Positions 10,930-19,058 are shown, counted from the first letter of the stretch. The stretch is DNA of 64,000 nucleotides from Novosphingobium sediminicola (GCF_014196525.1 NZ_JACIDX010000016.1:62001-126000); one strand, 5' to 3'. Translations and numbers: made by a program. The notes: a model not told the origin generated them from the letters alone.

Positions 10930-12129
10930 TTACTTGCCCTTGTTGACTTCCGCGACGATCTTCTTGGCCGCATCGCCCAGATCGTTGGCCGCCACGATGG
11001 GCAGGCCCGAATTGTTGAGCAGTTCCTTGCCCAGTTCGACGTTGGTGCCTTCAAGGCGAACCACCAGCGGAACCGACAGGTTGACGTCCTTGGCCGCAGC
11101 GATGATGCCCGCCGCGATGACGTCGCACTTCATGATGCCGCCAAAGATGTTGACCAGAATGCCTTCGACCGCCGGGTCCGACAGAATGATCTTGAACGCC
11201 GCCGTCACCTTCTCGGTGGTGGCGCCGCCGCCCACGTCAAGGAAGTTGGCCGGGAAGGCGCCATTGAGCTTGATGATGTCCATCGTCGCCATGGCCAGAC
11301 CCGCGCCGTTCACCATGCAGCCGATGTTGCCGTCGAGCTTGATGTAGGCCAGGTCATACTTGCTGGCTTCGATTTCGGCCGGATCTTCTTCGGTTTCGTC
11401 GCGCATCGCGAACACGTCGGGGTGACGGAACAGCGCGTTCGAATCGAAGCTCATCTTGGTGTCGAGAACCAGCAGATTGCCGTTCACGTCTTCGACCAGC
11501 GGGTTGATTTCGAGCATTTCGCAGTCGAGCGAAACGAAGGCGTCATACAACTGCTTGGCCAGAACCTGCGCCTGCTTGTTGGTGTCGCCCTTCAGCTTGA
11601 GAGCGAAGGCGATCGAGCGGCCGTGGTGGGGCTGGAAGCCCGAGGCCGGGTCGATGGCGATCGTGGCGATCTTTTCCGGGGTGTCATGGGCAACGGTTTC
11701 GATGTCCATGCCGCCTTCGGTCGACACGATGAAGGCCACGCGGCCGGTGGCGCGGTCGACCAGCAGCGAGAGGTAATATTCCTTGGCGATGTCAACGCCG
11801 TCGGTCACATACAGGCGGTTGACCTGCTTGCCCGCTTCGCCGGTCTGCACGGTCACCAGCGTGTTGCCGAGCATTTCCTTGGCGTGCGATTCGACTTCTT
11901 CCAGGCTCTTGGCCAGACGGACGCCGCCCTTGGCATCAGCAGGCAGTTCCTTGAACTTGCCCTTGCCGCGGCCACCGGCGTGGATCTGCGACTTCACAAC
12001 ATAGAGCGGCCCGGGGAGCTGCTTGGCGCCTGCAACGGCTTCTTCAACGGTCAGGGCCGGATAGCCCGCCGGAATGGCAACGCCGAACTTGGCCAGCAGT
12101 TCCTTGCCCTGATACTCATGGACGTTCAT
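10930..12129 (-). CDS. sucC: Succinyl-CoA synthetase (ADP-forming) beta subunit
   Basis: A 399-residue TCA-cycle enzyme subunit that binds nucleotide and, with SucD, interconverts succinyl-CoA and succinate. The N-terminus MNVHEYQGKELLAKFGV is diagnostic. The ATP-grasp domain holds KSQIHAGGRGKGKFK and a conserved EINPLVED stretch; the C-terminal ligase domain includes GNIGCMVNGAGLAMATMDIIK and VNIFGGIMKCDVIA. The length is normal. sucD, which follows sucC in many bacteria, is not downstream: a terminator comes 20 bases after the stop. The mutase product of the propionate pathway feeds this step, though nothing shows coregulation. Confidence 0.98.
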   Translation of the reverse strand: MNVHEYQGKELLAKFGVAIPAGYPALTVEEAVAGAKQLPGPLYVVKSQIHAGGRGKGKFKELPADAKGGVRLAKSLEEVESHAKEMLGNTLVTVQTGEAGKQVNRLYVTDGVDIAKEYYLSLLVDRATGRVAFIVSTEGGMDIETVAHDTPEKIATIAIDPASGFQPHHGRSIAFALKLKGDTNKQAQVLAKQLYDAFVSLDCEMLEINPLVEDVNGNLLVLDTKMSFDSNALFRHPDVFAMRDETEEDPAEIEASKYDLAYIKLDGNIGCMVNGAGLAMATMDIIKLNGAFPANFLDVGGGATTEKVTAAFKIILSDPAVEGILVNIFGGIMKCDVIAAGIIAAAKDVNLSVPLVVRLEGTNVELGKELLNNSGLPIVAANDLGDAAKKIVAEVNKGK

Positions 12130-12260
12130 CGGTGCTTCTCGCTATTGCAGGCCTCATGGCCCTTTGGTCGGCGGCGGGCTAAGCACAGGTGGCGGGCGAT
12201 GGGAAGGGAAAGATGTGCTAATCATTCTTAATTGCAAATTTTCCTATCAGGGCCCCGCCC

Positions 12261-13046
12261 ATGCTTGATCGCGCCCGCCTTGAGGCCATTGTCCGTCGCG
12301 CCGGAGAGATCGCCATGGCGCAATGGCCGGGTGATAATAAGGCTCTGGAAGTTTTCGGAAAATCGGATGGAACACCGGTATCCAGCGCCGATCTGGCGGT
12401 CGATGCCTTTCTGCGCGCGCAATTGCACGACCTGTTGCCCAGTGCGGGCTGGCTGTCGGAAGAAACCATCGACGCGCCGAATCAGCGCGAGGGAGAGCTG
12501 GTCTGGCTGGTCGACCCCATCGACGGGACGCGCGATTTCATCCGGGGCCGCACCGGCTGGGCGATCTCGGTGGCGCTGGTCAGCAATCATCGGCCCTTGC
12601 TGGCGATGCTGCACGCCCCGGCGCGCGACGAATTCTGGCAGGCCGAAGCCGGGCATGGCGCTTTTTGCAATGGCGCGCCGCTTGCCGCCTCTACACGGGG
12701 GCAATTGTCGGGCGCGCGCGTTCCCACCCGTGTTCTTCCCGCCGAGGATGCCGATATGGCGATGGTCGAGCAGCCCAATTCCATCGCCCTGCGCATCGCC
12801 ATGGTGGCTGCCGACCGGGCCGATCTGGTGGCGACTCTGCGCTGGGGCTATGAGTGGGATATTGCCGCAGCCGCATTAATCGCGCGCGAGGCGGGCGCCG
12901 CGATCAGCGATGCGCAGGGGGGCAAGCTCAATTACAACAAGCTTGACCCGCGCGTGTTTGGCGTGGCCGTGTCGGCGCCCGCGATCCACGCCGATCTGAT
13001 CGAGCGTCTGGCCGAGCGCGCGCATCTGCTGTCGCAGCGCGGATAG
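12261..13046 (+). CDS. Inositol monophosphatase family protein (CysQ/HisN-like)
   Basis: A 261-residue Mg-dependent phosphatase of the FIG/IMPase superfamily. The metal site is visible as LSEET (E of the first motif), DPIDGTRDFI (second motif) and YEWDIAAAALIAREAGA (third motif). DPIDGTRDFI and YEWDIAA favour 3'(2'),5'-bisphosphate nucleotidase (CysQ) or histidinol-phosphatase members over true inositol phosphatase, but the substrate cannot be fixed from sequence. It is alone on the plus strand, divergent from sucC and convergent with rpsI, with a shared bidirectional terminator between them. Confidence 0.85.
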   Translation: MLDRARLEAIVRRAGEIAMAQWPGDNKALEVFGKSDGTPVSSADLAVDAFLRAQLHDLLPSAGWLSEETIDAPNQREGELVWLVDPIDGTRDFIRGRTGWAISVALVSNHRPLLAMLHAPARDEFWQAEAGHGAFCNGAPLAASTRGQLSGARVPTRVLPAEDADMAMVEQPNSIALRIAMVAADRADLVATLRWGYEWDIAAAALIAREAGAAISDAQGGKLNYNKLDPRVFGVAVSAPAIHADLIERLAERAHLLSQRG

Positions 13047-13052
13047 AAACGC

Positions 13053-13088
13053 AAAAAGGCGGCCCGTTGCCGGACCGCCCCTTTGTTT
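13053..13088. terminator. Bidirectional terminator between IMPase gene and rpsI
   Basis: An A run, a GGCGG/CCGCC stem with a short loop, then a T-rich arm lie between two convergent stops. Either strand gives a hairpin followed by a U-rich tract. Confidence 0.75.
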
Positions 13089-13107
13089 GGCAAACAGCCT
13101 GAAACGA

Positions 13108-13590
13108 TTAACGCTTCGAGAACTGGAAGCTCTTGCGAGCCTTCGCCTTGCCGTACTTCTTACGTTCGACAGCACGCGAGTCGCGGGTCAGGAAGCCGGC
13201 GGCCTTGACCACGCCGCGCAGCGCGGGCTCGAACTTCGAGAGAGCCTGCGAGATGCCGTGCTTGACAGCGCCGGCCTGACCCGAGAGGCCACCACCCTTG
13301 ACGGTGGCGACCACGTCGTACTGGCCCGAACGGTCAGCCACGCCGAAGGGCTGGTTGATCACGAGGCGCAGGGTCGGACGAGCGAAGTAAACTTCCTGAT
13401 CGCGACCGTTGACGGTGATCTTGCCGGTGCCGGGCTTGATCCACACGCGGGCCACGGCGTCCTTACGACGGCCGGTGGCATACGAGCGACCCTGGGCGTC
13501 GACTTCGCGAGCGCGCAGCGGGGTGGCAGGAGCAGCGGCAACCGGAGCTGCGGTGCCGATTTCGGCCAGAGCGGAGAATTCTTCAGACAT
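13108..13590 (-). CDS. rpsI: 30S ribosomal protein uS9
   Basis: A 160-residue ribosomal protein of the small subunit whose C-terminal tail reaches the P-site tRNA. The core starts at RSYATGRRKDAVARVWIKPGTG and ends with the basic tail RKSFQFSKR. About 30 extra N-terminal Ala/Pro-rich residues precede the core, a feature of many alphaproteobacterial S9 proteins. Its ATG overlaps the rplM TAA by one base (TAATG), the usual rplM-rpsI operon with coupled translation. Confidence 0.98.
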   Translation of the reverse strand: MSEEFSALAEIGTAAPVAAAPATPLRAREVDAQGRSYATGRRKDAVARVWIKPGTGKITVNGRDQEVYFARPTLRLVINQPFGVADRSGQYDVVATVKGGGLSGQAGAVKHGISQALSKFEPALRGVVKAAGFLTRDSRAVERKKYGKAKARKSFQFSKR

Positions 13591-14069
13591 TACGCACCAA
13601 CCTTGTTCTTGCGGTTGCGGGCAGCGACGTCCAGCACTTCAGGCTGGTTGCCGGCGTGCGGGTGCTCGGCACCAGCGTAGAGGTGCAGGGCGCGCATCTG
13701 CTGACGGCCCAGCGGGCCGCGCGGGATCATGCGTTCCACAGCCTTTTCCAGAACGCGCTCGGGGAAGCGGCCTTCCAGAACCTTGGCAGCGGTCACTTCC
13801 TTGATGCCGCCGGCATAACCGGTGTGCTTGTAGTACACCTTGTTCTTCAGCTTGTTGCCGGTCAGACGCACCTTGTCGGCGTTGATCACGATGACATGAT
13901 CGCCGGTATCGACGTGGGGCGTGAAGGTGGGCTTGTGCTTGCCGCGCAGCGTGTTGGCGACGATGACGGCAAGGCGGCCGAGCACCAGACCTTCGGCATC
14001 GATCAGATGCCACTTCTTTTCCACCTCAGCCGGCTTGACCGACCGGGTGACCTTGGTGAGAGCCTTCAT
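13590..14069 (-). CDS. rplM: 50S ribosomal protein uL13
   Basis: A 159-residue large-subunit protein. Recognisable blocks are KWHLIDAEGLVLGRLAV, KHKPTFTPHVDTGDHVIVINADKV and the MIPRGPLGRQQMRAL motif. ATG 14069 is chosen because homologues start just before the KKWHLIDA block; the longer open frame upstream is Pro/Arg-rich non-homologous sequence. It is first in the rplM-rpsI operon. Confidence 0.98.
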   Translation of the reverse strand: MKALTKVTRSVKPAEVEKKWHLIDAEGLVLGRLAVIVANTLRGKHKPTFTPHVDTGDHVIVINADKVRLTGNKLKNKVYYKHTGYAGGIKEVTAAKVLEGRFPERVLEKAVERMIPRGPLGRQQMRALHLYAGAEHPHAGNQPEVLDVAARNRKNKVGA

Positions 14070-14206
14070 GGCTTTGGTTCCCGTATAAATGACGACCCCG
14101 CCACGCTGTCGCGGCGGGGGGTGTGGCGGGCCTAATGTTGCAAACGGCCCCAAGAGTCAAGCATTCTGGGCTTTTCAGACCACGGTAAAATAATACCGCG
14201 CCTTTT

Positions 14207-14530
14207 TCACCCCTTCAACGCCCCCAGCCATGCCATGGTCGCGGGCAGCGAGAGCGGGCATTCCCAGCCCAGAATCGCAGGCTCTTCATAAGGGTGCAGC
14301 TCGGACAGGCGCTCGATGCACCTCTCGCGCAGATCGGCATTGGTCTTGAAGAGCACGCCGACCTCGGCCCCTTCATGCACCGCGCCTTGCCATGCATAGA
14401 CCGATTCCATCGCAGGCAGGATATTGGCGCAAGCCGCAAGGCCCGCCTCGACCAGCGCGCGCGAGGCGGCCTTTGCGCTGCCAGCCTCGGGAAAGGGGCA
14501 CCAGACCAGCACAGGAACAGGTACGTTCAC
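14207..14530 (-). CDS. cutA: CutA divalent-cation tolerance protein
   Basis: A 107-residue trimeric ferredoxin-fold protein of the CutA1 family, linked to copper tolerance in older work but of uncertain biochemical role. Key signs are AAASRALVEAGLAACANILP, then SVYAWQG...GAEVGVLFKT and LHPYEEPAILGWE, all in the expected order; the LHPYEEP block is diagnostic. It uses a GTG start that overlaps the ctaA TGA (GTGA), so translation is probably coupled to the heme A synthase upstream. Confidence 0.95.
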   Translation of the reverse strand: MNVPVPVLVWCPFPEAGSAKAASRALVEAGLAACANILPAMESVYAWQGAVHEGAEVGVLFKTNADLRERCIERLSELHPYEEPAILGWECPLSLPATMAWLGALKG

Positions 14531-15555
14531 GACCAGCGCTCGCTGCCCAGCGCATGCATACCCCAGACCGTGGCCACCACCAGCAGCGCGCCCACCAGTT
14601 GATGCGCCACCGCCAGCGGGATCGACACGCCGCTCATCACCGTGGCGATACCCAGCAGGATTTGCGTGCCAAAGGCGCTGTGAATCGCGATCGAGGGTTC
14701 ACGCCGCCCGCGCTGTTTCAGCGCCCGCGCCAGCACCACCAGCACGCCGACCACCACCCACGCCCACCAGCGATGCAGGAAATGGACAATCGCCGGATCG
14801 CCGGTGATAGCTTGCAGGAAGGTCTCGCCGGTCTGGGTCGGGCCGGGCCAGATATGGCCGTTCATCAAGGGCCATTCATCGGTGACATGCCCCGCGCGCA
14901 GGCCAGCCGTAAACGCGCCCCAAATCAATTGCACCGCCAGCACTAGCCCGGCCAGCGCGCCAAGGCCCGTCAACCGACTGCGCTTCTGTCCACGCGCCAG
15001 AGCCTGCAGATCGAGCGCCGTCCACACCAGCCCGGCCAGCGTAAAGAGCGCCACGCCCAGATGGGTGGCCAGCCGCAGGTGGCTGACCTTTACATCATGG
15101 GCGATGCCCGATTTGACCATCCACCAGCCGACCGCCCCTTGCAATCCGCCCAGCGCCAGCAGCGCGACGAGGCGCCCATGATAGCCCGCCGGAATCTGGC
15201 GCCGAATCCAGAAAATCGCCAAAGGCAGCGCAAAGACCATCCCGATCCCGCGCGCCAGCAGCCGGTGCACCCATTCCCAGAAGAAGATCATCTTATAGGT
15301 GGCCAGCGTCATGCCCGCCGGGCCGTTGATCAATATATATTGCGGGGTGGCACGATATTTGGCGAATTCGGCCTCCCACGCGGCCTGGGTCAAAGGGGGC
15401 AGGGCGCCGCTGACAGGCTTCCATTCGGTGATCGAGACGCCCGATTCGGTCAGGCGCGTGATCCCGCCCACCACCACAATGGCCGCCACCAGCGCGGCCA
15501 CGGCCCAAAGCCAGCGCGCCACCAGCAAGGGACGGGCGTTGGAGGCTTGTTTCAT
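14527..15555 (-). CDS. ctaA: Heme A synthase (COX15/CtaA)
   Basis: A 342-residue polytopic inner-membrane enzyme that oxidises heme O to heme A for aa3-type cytochrome oxidase. The signature GGITRLTESGVSITEWKPVSGALPPL follows the first membrane helix and is characteristic of the type-2 (mitochondrial/alphaproteobacterial) form. Later helices carry the conserved heme-ligand histidines (EWVHRLLAR, VSHLRLATHLGVA, VHFLHRWWAW, AVAHQLVGALL). ATG 15555 is taken because the membrane protein begins there; the 20 residues of longer frame look non-coding. It overlaps cutA by 4 bases. Confidence 0.96.
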   Translation of the reverse strand: MKQASNARPLLVARWLWAVAALVAAIVVVGGITRLTESGVSITEWKPVSGALPPLTQAAWEAEFAKYRATPQYILINGPAGMTLATYKMIFFWEWVHRLLARGIGMVFALPLAIFWIRRQIPAGYHGRLVALLALGGLQGAVGWWMVKSGIAHDVKVSHLRLATHLGVALFTLAGLVWTALDLQALARGQKRSRLTGLGALAGLVLAVQLIWGAFTAGLRAGHVTDEWPLMNGHIWPGPTQTGETFLQAITGDPAIVHFLHRWWAWVVVGVLVVLARALKQRGRREPSIAIHSAFGTQILLGIATVMSGVSIPLAVAHQLVGALLVVATVWGMHALGSERWS

Positions 15556-15699
15556 TCCTTGATCCTGCGTTCTGGGCCATGCCTGCGTCGGGCAGGGGCG
15601 GCGGCCTTGATCCAATGAATGGCTTTTTATCGCAAGTGCCTGCCCGGGGCGGTTTTAAAAAAATGATCAGGCTTGAAAAAACGTAATCCCTTGCCACAT

Positions 15700-15717
15700 G
15701 ATACATTATCACATATC
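15700..15717. promoter_or_regulatory. Possible Zur-type operator upstream of merC-like gene
   Basis: An AT-rich imperfect palindrome with GATA and TATC ends and 12 of 18 symmetrical positions lies just before the ribosome site of the MerC-like gene. It resembles Zur boxes, which are about 18 bp palindromes of ATG...ATA...CAT type. The likeness is moderate only. Confidence 0.3.
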
Positions 15718-15726
15718 GGAGCCTGC

Positions 15727-16101
15727 ATGTTCGCCCCCGCCCTTGCCCTGATTCGCGCCCGGCTCGACCGCCTTGGCGTTGCGCTTTCGGCGCTGTGCCT
15801 GATCCATTGCGTGTCGGGCGTGGTGCTGGTCGGCTTGCTGGGGATTGGCGGCGGGGTGCTGCTTGATCCGCGGGTGCATGAATATGGGCTGGCGGCGGCG
15901 ATTGCGATCGGTGCGCTGGGCCTTGGTGTTGGCGTGGCGCGGCATGGGCGGCGTGAGCCTTTGATTATGGGCTGCGCGGGACTGGTGCTGATGGCGGCGG
16001 GGCTGGTGGTGCCGCATGGCCTGCCCGAAGTGGCGATGACCATGCCGGGCGTCATTCTTCTCGCTTTTGCCCACATCCGGAACTTGCGCCACGCGGCCTG
16101 A
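15727..16101 (+). CDS. MerC-domain membrane protein
   Basis: A 124-residue protein with four predicted membrane segments and an early CLIHC motif in the first helix (ALSALCLIHCVSG), the cysteine pair that defines MerC-like proteins. Classical MerC carries mercury inward; chromosomal MerC-like proteins in sphingomonads lie outside mer operons and their cargo is not established. No other mer gene is nearby. ATG 15727 has a GGAG ribosome site 5 bases upstream, which places the possible Zur box right in the leader. It is followed after 18 bases by the thiS-thiG gene, so the two may be cotranscribed. Confidence 0.85.
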   Translation: MFAPALALIRARLDRLGVALSALCLIHCVSGVVLVGLLGIGGGVLLDPRVHEYGLAAAIAIGALGLGVGVARHGRREPLIMGCAGLVLMAAGLVVPHGLPEVAMTMPGVILLAFAHIRNLRHAA

Positions 16102-16119
16102 CGCGCAATAGCGCGAGGC

Positions 16120-17109
16120 ATGAGCAAAACGATCTCCCTGACAGTGAATGGCGAGCCGCGCCGGATTGCCCATGGCGCCAGCGTGGCCGACCTCGTGGCC
16201 GATATCGGCCTCAATCCGGCCAAGGTGGCGGTCGAGCGCAATGCGCTCATCGTCCCGCGCAGCACGCTGGCCGATGTGACGCTGGGTGATGGCGATGTGC
16301 TGGAGATCGTGCATTTTGTAGGGGGTGGTGACGTGAGTGCTGATGATACATGGACCGTTGCGGGTCGCACTTTCCGTTCGCGCCTGATCGTGGGCACCGG
16401 CAAATACAAGGATTTTGCCCAAAACGCCGCCGCGCTGGAGGCATCGGGCGCGGAAATCGTTACCGTGGCGGTGCGCCGCGTCAATGTGTCGGACCCCAAG
16501 GCGCCGATGCTGACCGACTTCATCGACCCCAAAAAGGTCACCTATCTGCCCAACACCGCCGGTTGCTTTACCGCCGAGGATGCGATCCGCACTTTGCGTC
16601 TTGCGCGTGAGGCGGGCGGCTGGGATCTGGTCAAGCTGGAGGTGCTGGGCGAGGCGCGCACGCTGTATCCCGACATGCGTGAAACGCTCAAGGCGACCGA
16701 AGTGCTGGCCAAGGAAGGCTTCCTGCCCATGGTCTATTGCGTCGATGATCCGATCGCGGCCAAGCAGTTGGAAGAAGCGGGCGCCGTGGCGGTCATGCCC
16801 TTGGGCGCGCCGATCGGTTCGGGTCTTGGCATTCAGAACAAGGTGACGATCCGCCTGATCGTCGAGGGCGCCAAGGTGCCGGTGCTGGTCGATGCGGGCG
16901 TGGGCACGGCTTCGGATGCCGCCGTGGCGATGGAGCTGGGCGTGGACGGCGTGTTGATGAACACCGCCATTGCCGAGGCCCGTGATCCCATCCGCATGGC
17001 CCGCGCGATGCGGATGGCGGTACAGGCCGGGCGCGATGCTTATCTGGCCGGGCGCATGCCCACGCGCAAATATGCCGACCCGTCCAGTCCTCTGGCGGGG
17101 ATGATCTGA
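16120..17109 (+). CDS. thiSG: ThiS-ThiG fusion: sulfur carrier plus thiazole synthase
   Basis: A 329-residue fusion. Residues 1-70 are ThiS (ubiquitin-like, starting MSKTISLTVNGEPRRI and ending HFVGGG); residues 75-329 are ThiG, which condenses DXP, dehydroglycine and sulfur into the thiazole phosphate of thiamine. Lys172 in LVKLEVLG is the expected imine-forming lysine; GIQNKVTIRLI and VDAGVGTASDAAVAMELG are family blocks. The frame is continuous, with no stop at the ThiS end. An internal GTG at Val72 follows a purine-rich AGGGGGTGG stretch and could also start a separate ThiG. Such fusions are recognised as a bifunctional family (PRK11840). No TPP riboswitch was recognised upstream. Confidence 0.95.
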   Translation: MSKTISLTVNGEPRRIAHGASVADLVADIGLNPAKVAVERNALIVPRSTLADVTLGDGDVLEIVHFVGGGDVSADDTWTVAGRTFRSRLIVGTGKYKDFAQNAAALEASGAEIVTVAVRRVNVSDPKAPMLTDFIDPKKVTYLPNTAGCFTAEDAIRTLRLAREAGGWDLVKLEVLGEARTLYPDMRETLKATEVLAKEGFLPMVYCVDDPIAAKQLEEAGAVAVMPLGAPIGSGLGIQNKVTIRLIVEGAKVPVLVDAGVGTASDAAVAMELGVDGVLMNTAIAEARDPIRMARAMRMAVQAGRDAYLAGRMPTRKYADPSSPLAGMI

Positions 17110-17126
17110 TCTGAACAAATGCATCC

Positions 17127-17147
17127 GGGGGCGCTAATGAGCGCCCC
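17127..17147 (+). terminator. Hairpin after thiS-thiG
   Basis: A perfect 8-bp stem GGGGCGCT/AGCGCCCC with an AATG loop begins 18 bases after the stop. Only two T's follow directly before an A/T-rich stretch, so termination strength is uncertain. Confidence 0.65.
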
Positions 17148-17243
17148 TTAATAATTTCAATCAGATGGTTAACGCCTTTTTAAATGCATTGAGCGCAATT
17201 TGAACCTGAGGCCGGGAATCGTCCGGGCCGAGGGATCACGAAG

Positions 17244-17771
17244 ATGGCACATACGGGTACGGCCACGCTCGCAATCGCCGAACTGCGCGAATTTGCCGGT
17301 TTTACGCCTTGCGAGCAGCGTTACATCAAGCGCAGCCTCGATGTGGGGCTGGGGCGTCAGGACGCTTTCAAGCTGTGGGCGCGCGATTCGGCGGAAAACG
17401 CCAGCATCCGCAGCCAGTACGTGATCTATCAGGAATTGAAGGCCTTGCGCGGCGAAAAACCCTGCGAGACCAATCTCGATGCGCTGGAAAGCTTTCTGGG
17501 CAAGCTGGTGCGTCTGACCGCTTTCGATCTGGCGCAGGAAAAGATCACCGGCTTTTCGGCCTATCGCTTCTTGTATGAGCGCCTGCTGGGCGCCGATGTG
17601 CGGCCCTGGTTGCCCTCGGCTTTCTGCGCGGCCGCGGCGCTGCCCCAGATCCGCCCCGAACGGCGCAAGAAGCTGTTGCAATCGATCAGCGAGGCGGCGG
17701 CCACTGCGCCGGGCTGGTCCACGCGCGAACCGGCCTTCTATCCCGAGTGGGTGGATAAGGAAGCGGCCTGA
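17244..17771 (+). CDS. Conserved-looking hypothetical cytoplasmic protein
   Basis: A 175-residue protein I do not recognise. It has no signal peptide or membrane helix and is mostly charged and helical. Visible features are YIKRSLDVGLGRQDAFKLWARDS, a central repeated Leu-rich stretch (LESFLGKLVRLTAFDLAQ) and a basic ERRKKLLQSI segment near the end. It has strong codon bias like its neighbours and its own strong terminator, so it is very likely a real gene. It is monocistronic between thiS-thiG and galU. Function cannot be given. Confidence 0.75.
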   Translation: MAHTGTATLAIAELREFAGFTPCEQRYIKRSLDVGLGRQDAFKLWARDSAENASIRSQYVIYQELKALRGEKPCETNLDALESFLGKLVRLTAFDLAQEKITGFSAYRFLYERLLGADVRPWLPSAFCAAAALPQIRPERRKKLLQSISEAAATAPGWSTREPAFYPEWVDKEAA

Positions 17772-17811
17772 TCGCCGCGTATACATTCGTTGCGATAAAA
17801 GGTTAAGAATT

Positions 17812-17842
17812 GGCGCGAAGGGCGATCCCTTCGCGCCTTTTT
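17812..17842 (+). terminator. Strong intrinsic terminator
   Basis: An 11-bp GC-rich stem GGCGCGAAGGG paired with CCCTTCGCGCC, with a short loop, followed by five T's, 40 bases after the stop of the hypothetical gene. Confidence 0.9.
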
Positions 17843-17875
17843 CTATGCCCGCCGCGCGCCTTTTCAGGAGGCAAA

Positions 17876-17917
17876 ACAAAAGGCGCGGAAAAAGGGATTG
17901 GCCCTTTCCCGCGCCCT
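17876..17917 (-). terminator. Intrinsic terminator for galU
   Basis: On the minus strand a long stem (arms GGCGCGGGAAAGGG and CCCTTTTTCCGCGCC) is followed by TTTTGTTTT, 33 bases after the galU stop. Confidence 0.85.
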
Positions 17918-17950
17918 TGCCTGAGCTGTCGGCTAATTGTGCCGGCCTAA

Positions 17951-18850
17951 TTATGCAGGAGCGTATTCGCCCAGCAGCTTGCGGGCCATTTCGCGCACTT
18001 CGGCGCCCATGTCCTCGCGCTGCAGCGCCAGAGCCAGCGTGGCCTCGACAAAGCCGACCTTCGAGCCGCAGTCATAGCGCTTGCCCTCAAAGGTCACGGC
18101 GTGGAACGGCTGGTGGCCGATCATCTGCGCCATGGCGTCGGTCAACTGGATTTCGCCGCCAGCGCCCTTGCCCTGCGTTTCCAGCACGGTCATCACTTCG
18201 GGCTGAAGGATATAGCGGCCCGAAATAATCAGGTTCGAAGGCGCCGCCTCCACCTTGGGCTTTTCGACAAGGCCGGTCACCTCGGTCAGATCGCCCTCGG
18301 ACTTGCCCGGCGCGATCACGCCATAGGACGACACTTCGTCACGCGGCACTTCGAGCACCGAGATCAGATTGCCGCCGGTCTTGTGATAGGCCTCGACCAT
18401 CTGCTTCATGCAGCCCTTCTTGCCGATCATCAGCTCGTCGGGCAGGAAGATGGCGAAGGGTTCATTGCCGATCACGGCGCGCGCGCACCAGATCGCGTGG
18501 CCCAGGCCCATCGGCACCTGCTGACGCACAGTGACCAGATTGCCCGGCTTGATCCGGGTGGGTTCGAGCACGTCGAGCGACTTGCCGCGCCCTTCCATTG
18601 TGGCTTCGAGTTCAAAGGCTGTGTCGAAATGTTCGACGATGGCGGTTTTGCCGCGGCCGGTCACAAAGATCAGCTGCTCGATGCCCGCTTCGCGCGCTTC
18701 ATCGACGGCATACTGGATCAAAGGACGATCGACGATAGGCAGCATTTCCTTGGGGATAGCCTTGGTCGCGGGCAAAAAGCGCGTCCCAAGGCCTGCCACT
18801 GGAAATACCGCCTTGCGGACGGGCTTGATTTCACGCGAATGCATCATCAT
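17951..18850 (-). CDS. galU: UTP-glucose-1-phosphate uridylyltransferase
   Basis: A 299-residue nucleotidyltransferase that makes UDP-glucose from UTP and glucose-1-phosphate. The N-terminal AVFPVAGLGTRFLPATKAIPKEML is the diagnostic nucleotide-binding loop, and IVDRPLIQYAVDEA and MEGRGKSLDVLE follow as expected. UDP-glucose is the donor for EPS priming and the precursor of UDP-glucuronate, so this gene serves the EPS locus about 10 kb downstream. Three consecutive ATG codons begin the frame; the first is used here. The true start may be one or two codons later. Confidence 0.97.
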   Translation of the reverse strand: MMMHSREIKPVRKAVFPVAGLGTRFLPATKAIPKEMLPIVDRPLIQYAVDEAREAGIEQLIFVTGRGKTAIVEHFDTAFELEATMEGRGKSLDVLEPTRIKPGNLVTVRQQVPMGLGHAIWCARAVIGNEPFAIFLPDELMIGKKGCMKQMVEAYHKTGGNLISVLEVPRDEVSSYGVIAPGKSEGDLTEVTGLVEKPKVEAAPSNLIISGRYILQPEVMTVLETQGKGAGGEIQLTDAMAQMIGHQPFHAVTFEGKRYDCGSKVGFVEATLALALQREDMGAEVREMARKLLGEYAPA

Positions 18851-18948
18851 CTCTCGCTTTCGTTCCCGACTTCTTAGCCGAATTAGCTGTAGGTTTACCT
18901 AAAATACAAGTTCTACAACTTGGTTAATTTTTTCGACCTGCCTATTCG

Positions 18949-19021
18949 CAATCCGCCCCCAGCCTTTCACAATCCGCCCCCAGCCTTTCACAATCCGCCC
19001 CCAGCCTTTCACAATCCGCCC
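18949..19021. repeat. 21-bp tandem repeat upstream of murA
   Basis: Three exact copies of a 21-base unit (CAATCCGCCCCC plus AGCCTTTCA) at 18949-18969, 18970-18990 and 18991-19011 are followed by a partial fourth. The array lies between divergent galU and murA, ending about 38 bases before the murA start. It is read as a minisatellite; copy number could vary by slippage. Confidence 0.9.
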
Positions 19022-19058
19022 ATTGCCGACAGCACAAATGGCTCCTAAACGGTGGCGT

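Noticed and set aside
9343..12231. Very long open frame on the plus strand across the cyclase and sucC genes
   Set aside because: It is antisense to two well-supported genes, is Arg/His/Gln-rich, and has no ribosome site or family match. High GC creates such frames.
16312..16340. Frameshift at the GGGGG run at the ThiS/ThiG junction that could release ThiS
   Set aside because: A -1 shift would end in Gly-Gly-Trp and a +1 shift in Val-Val-Thr, so neither gives a free Gly-Gly end.
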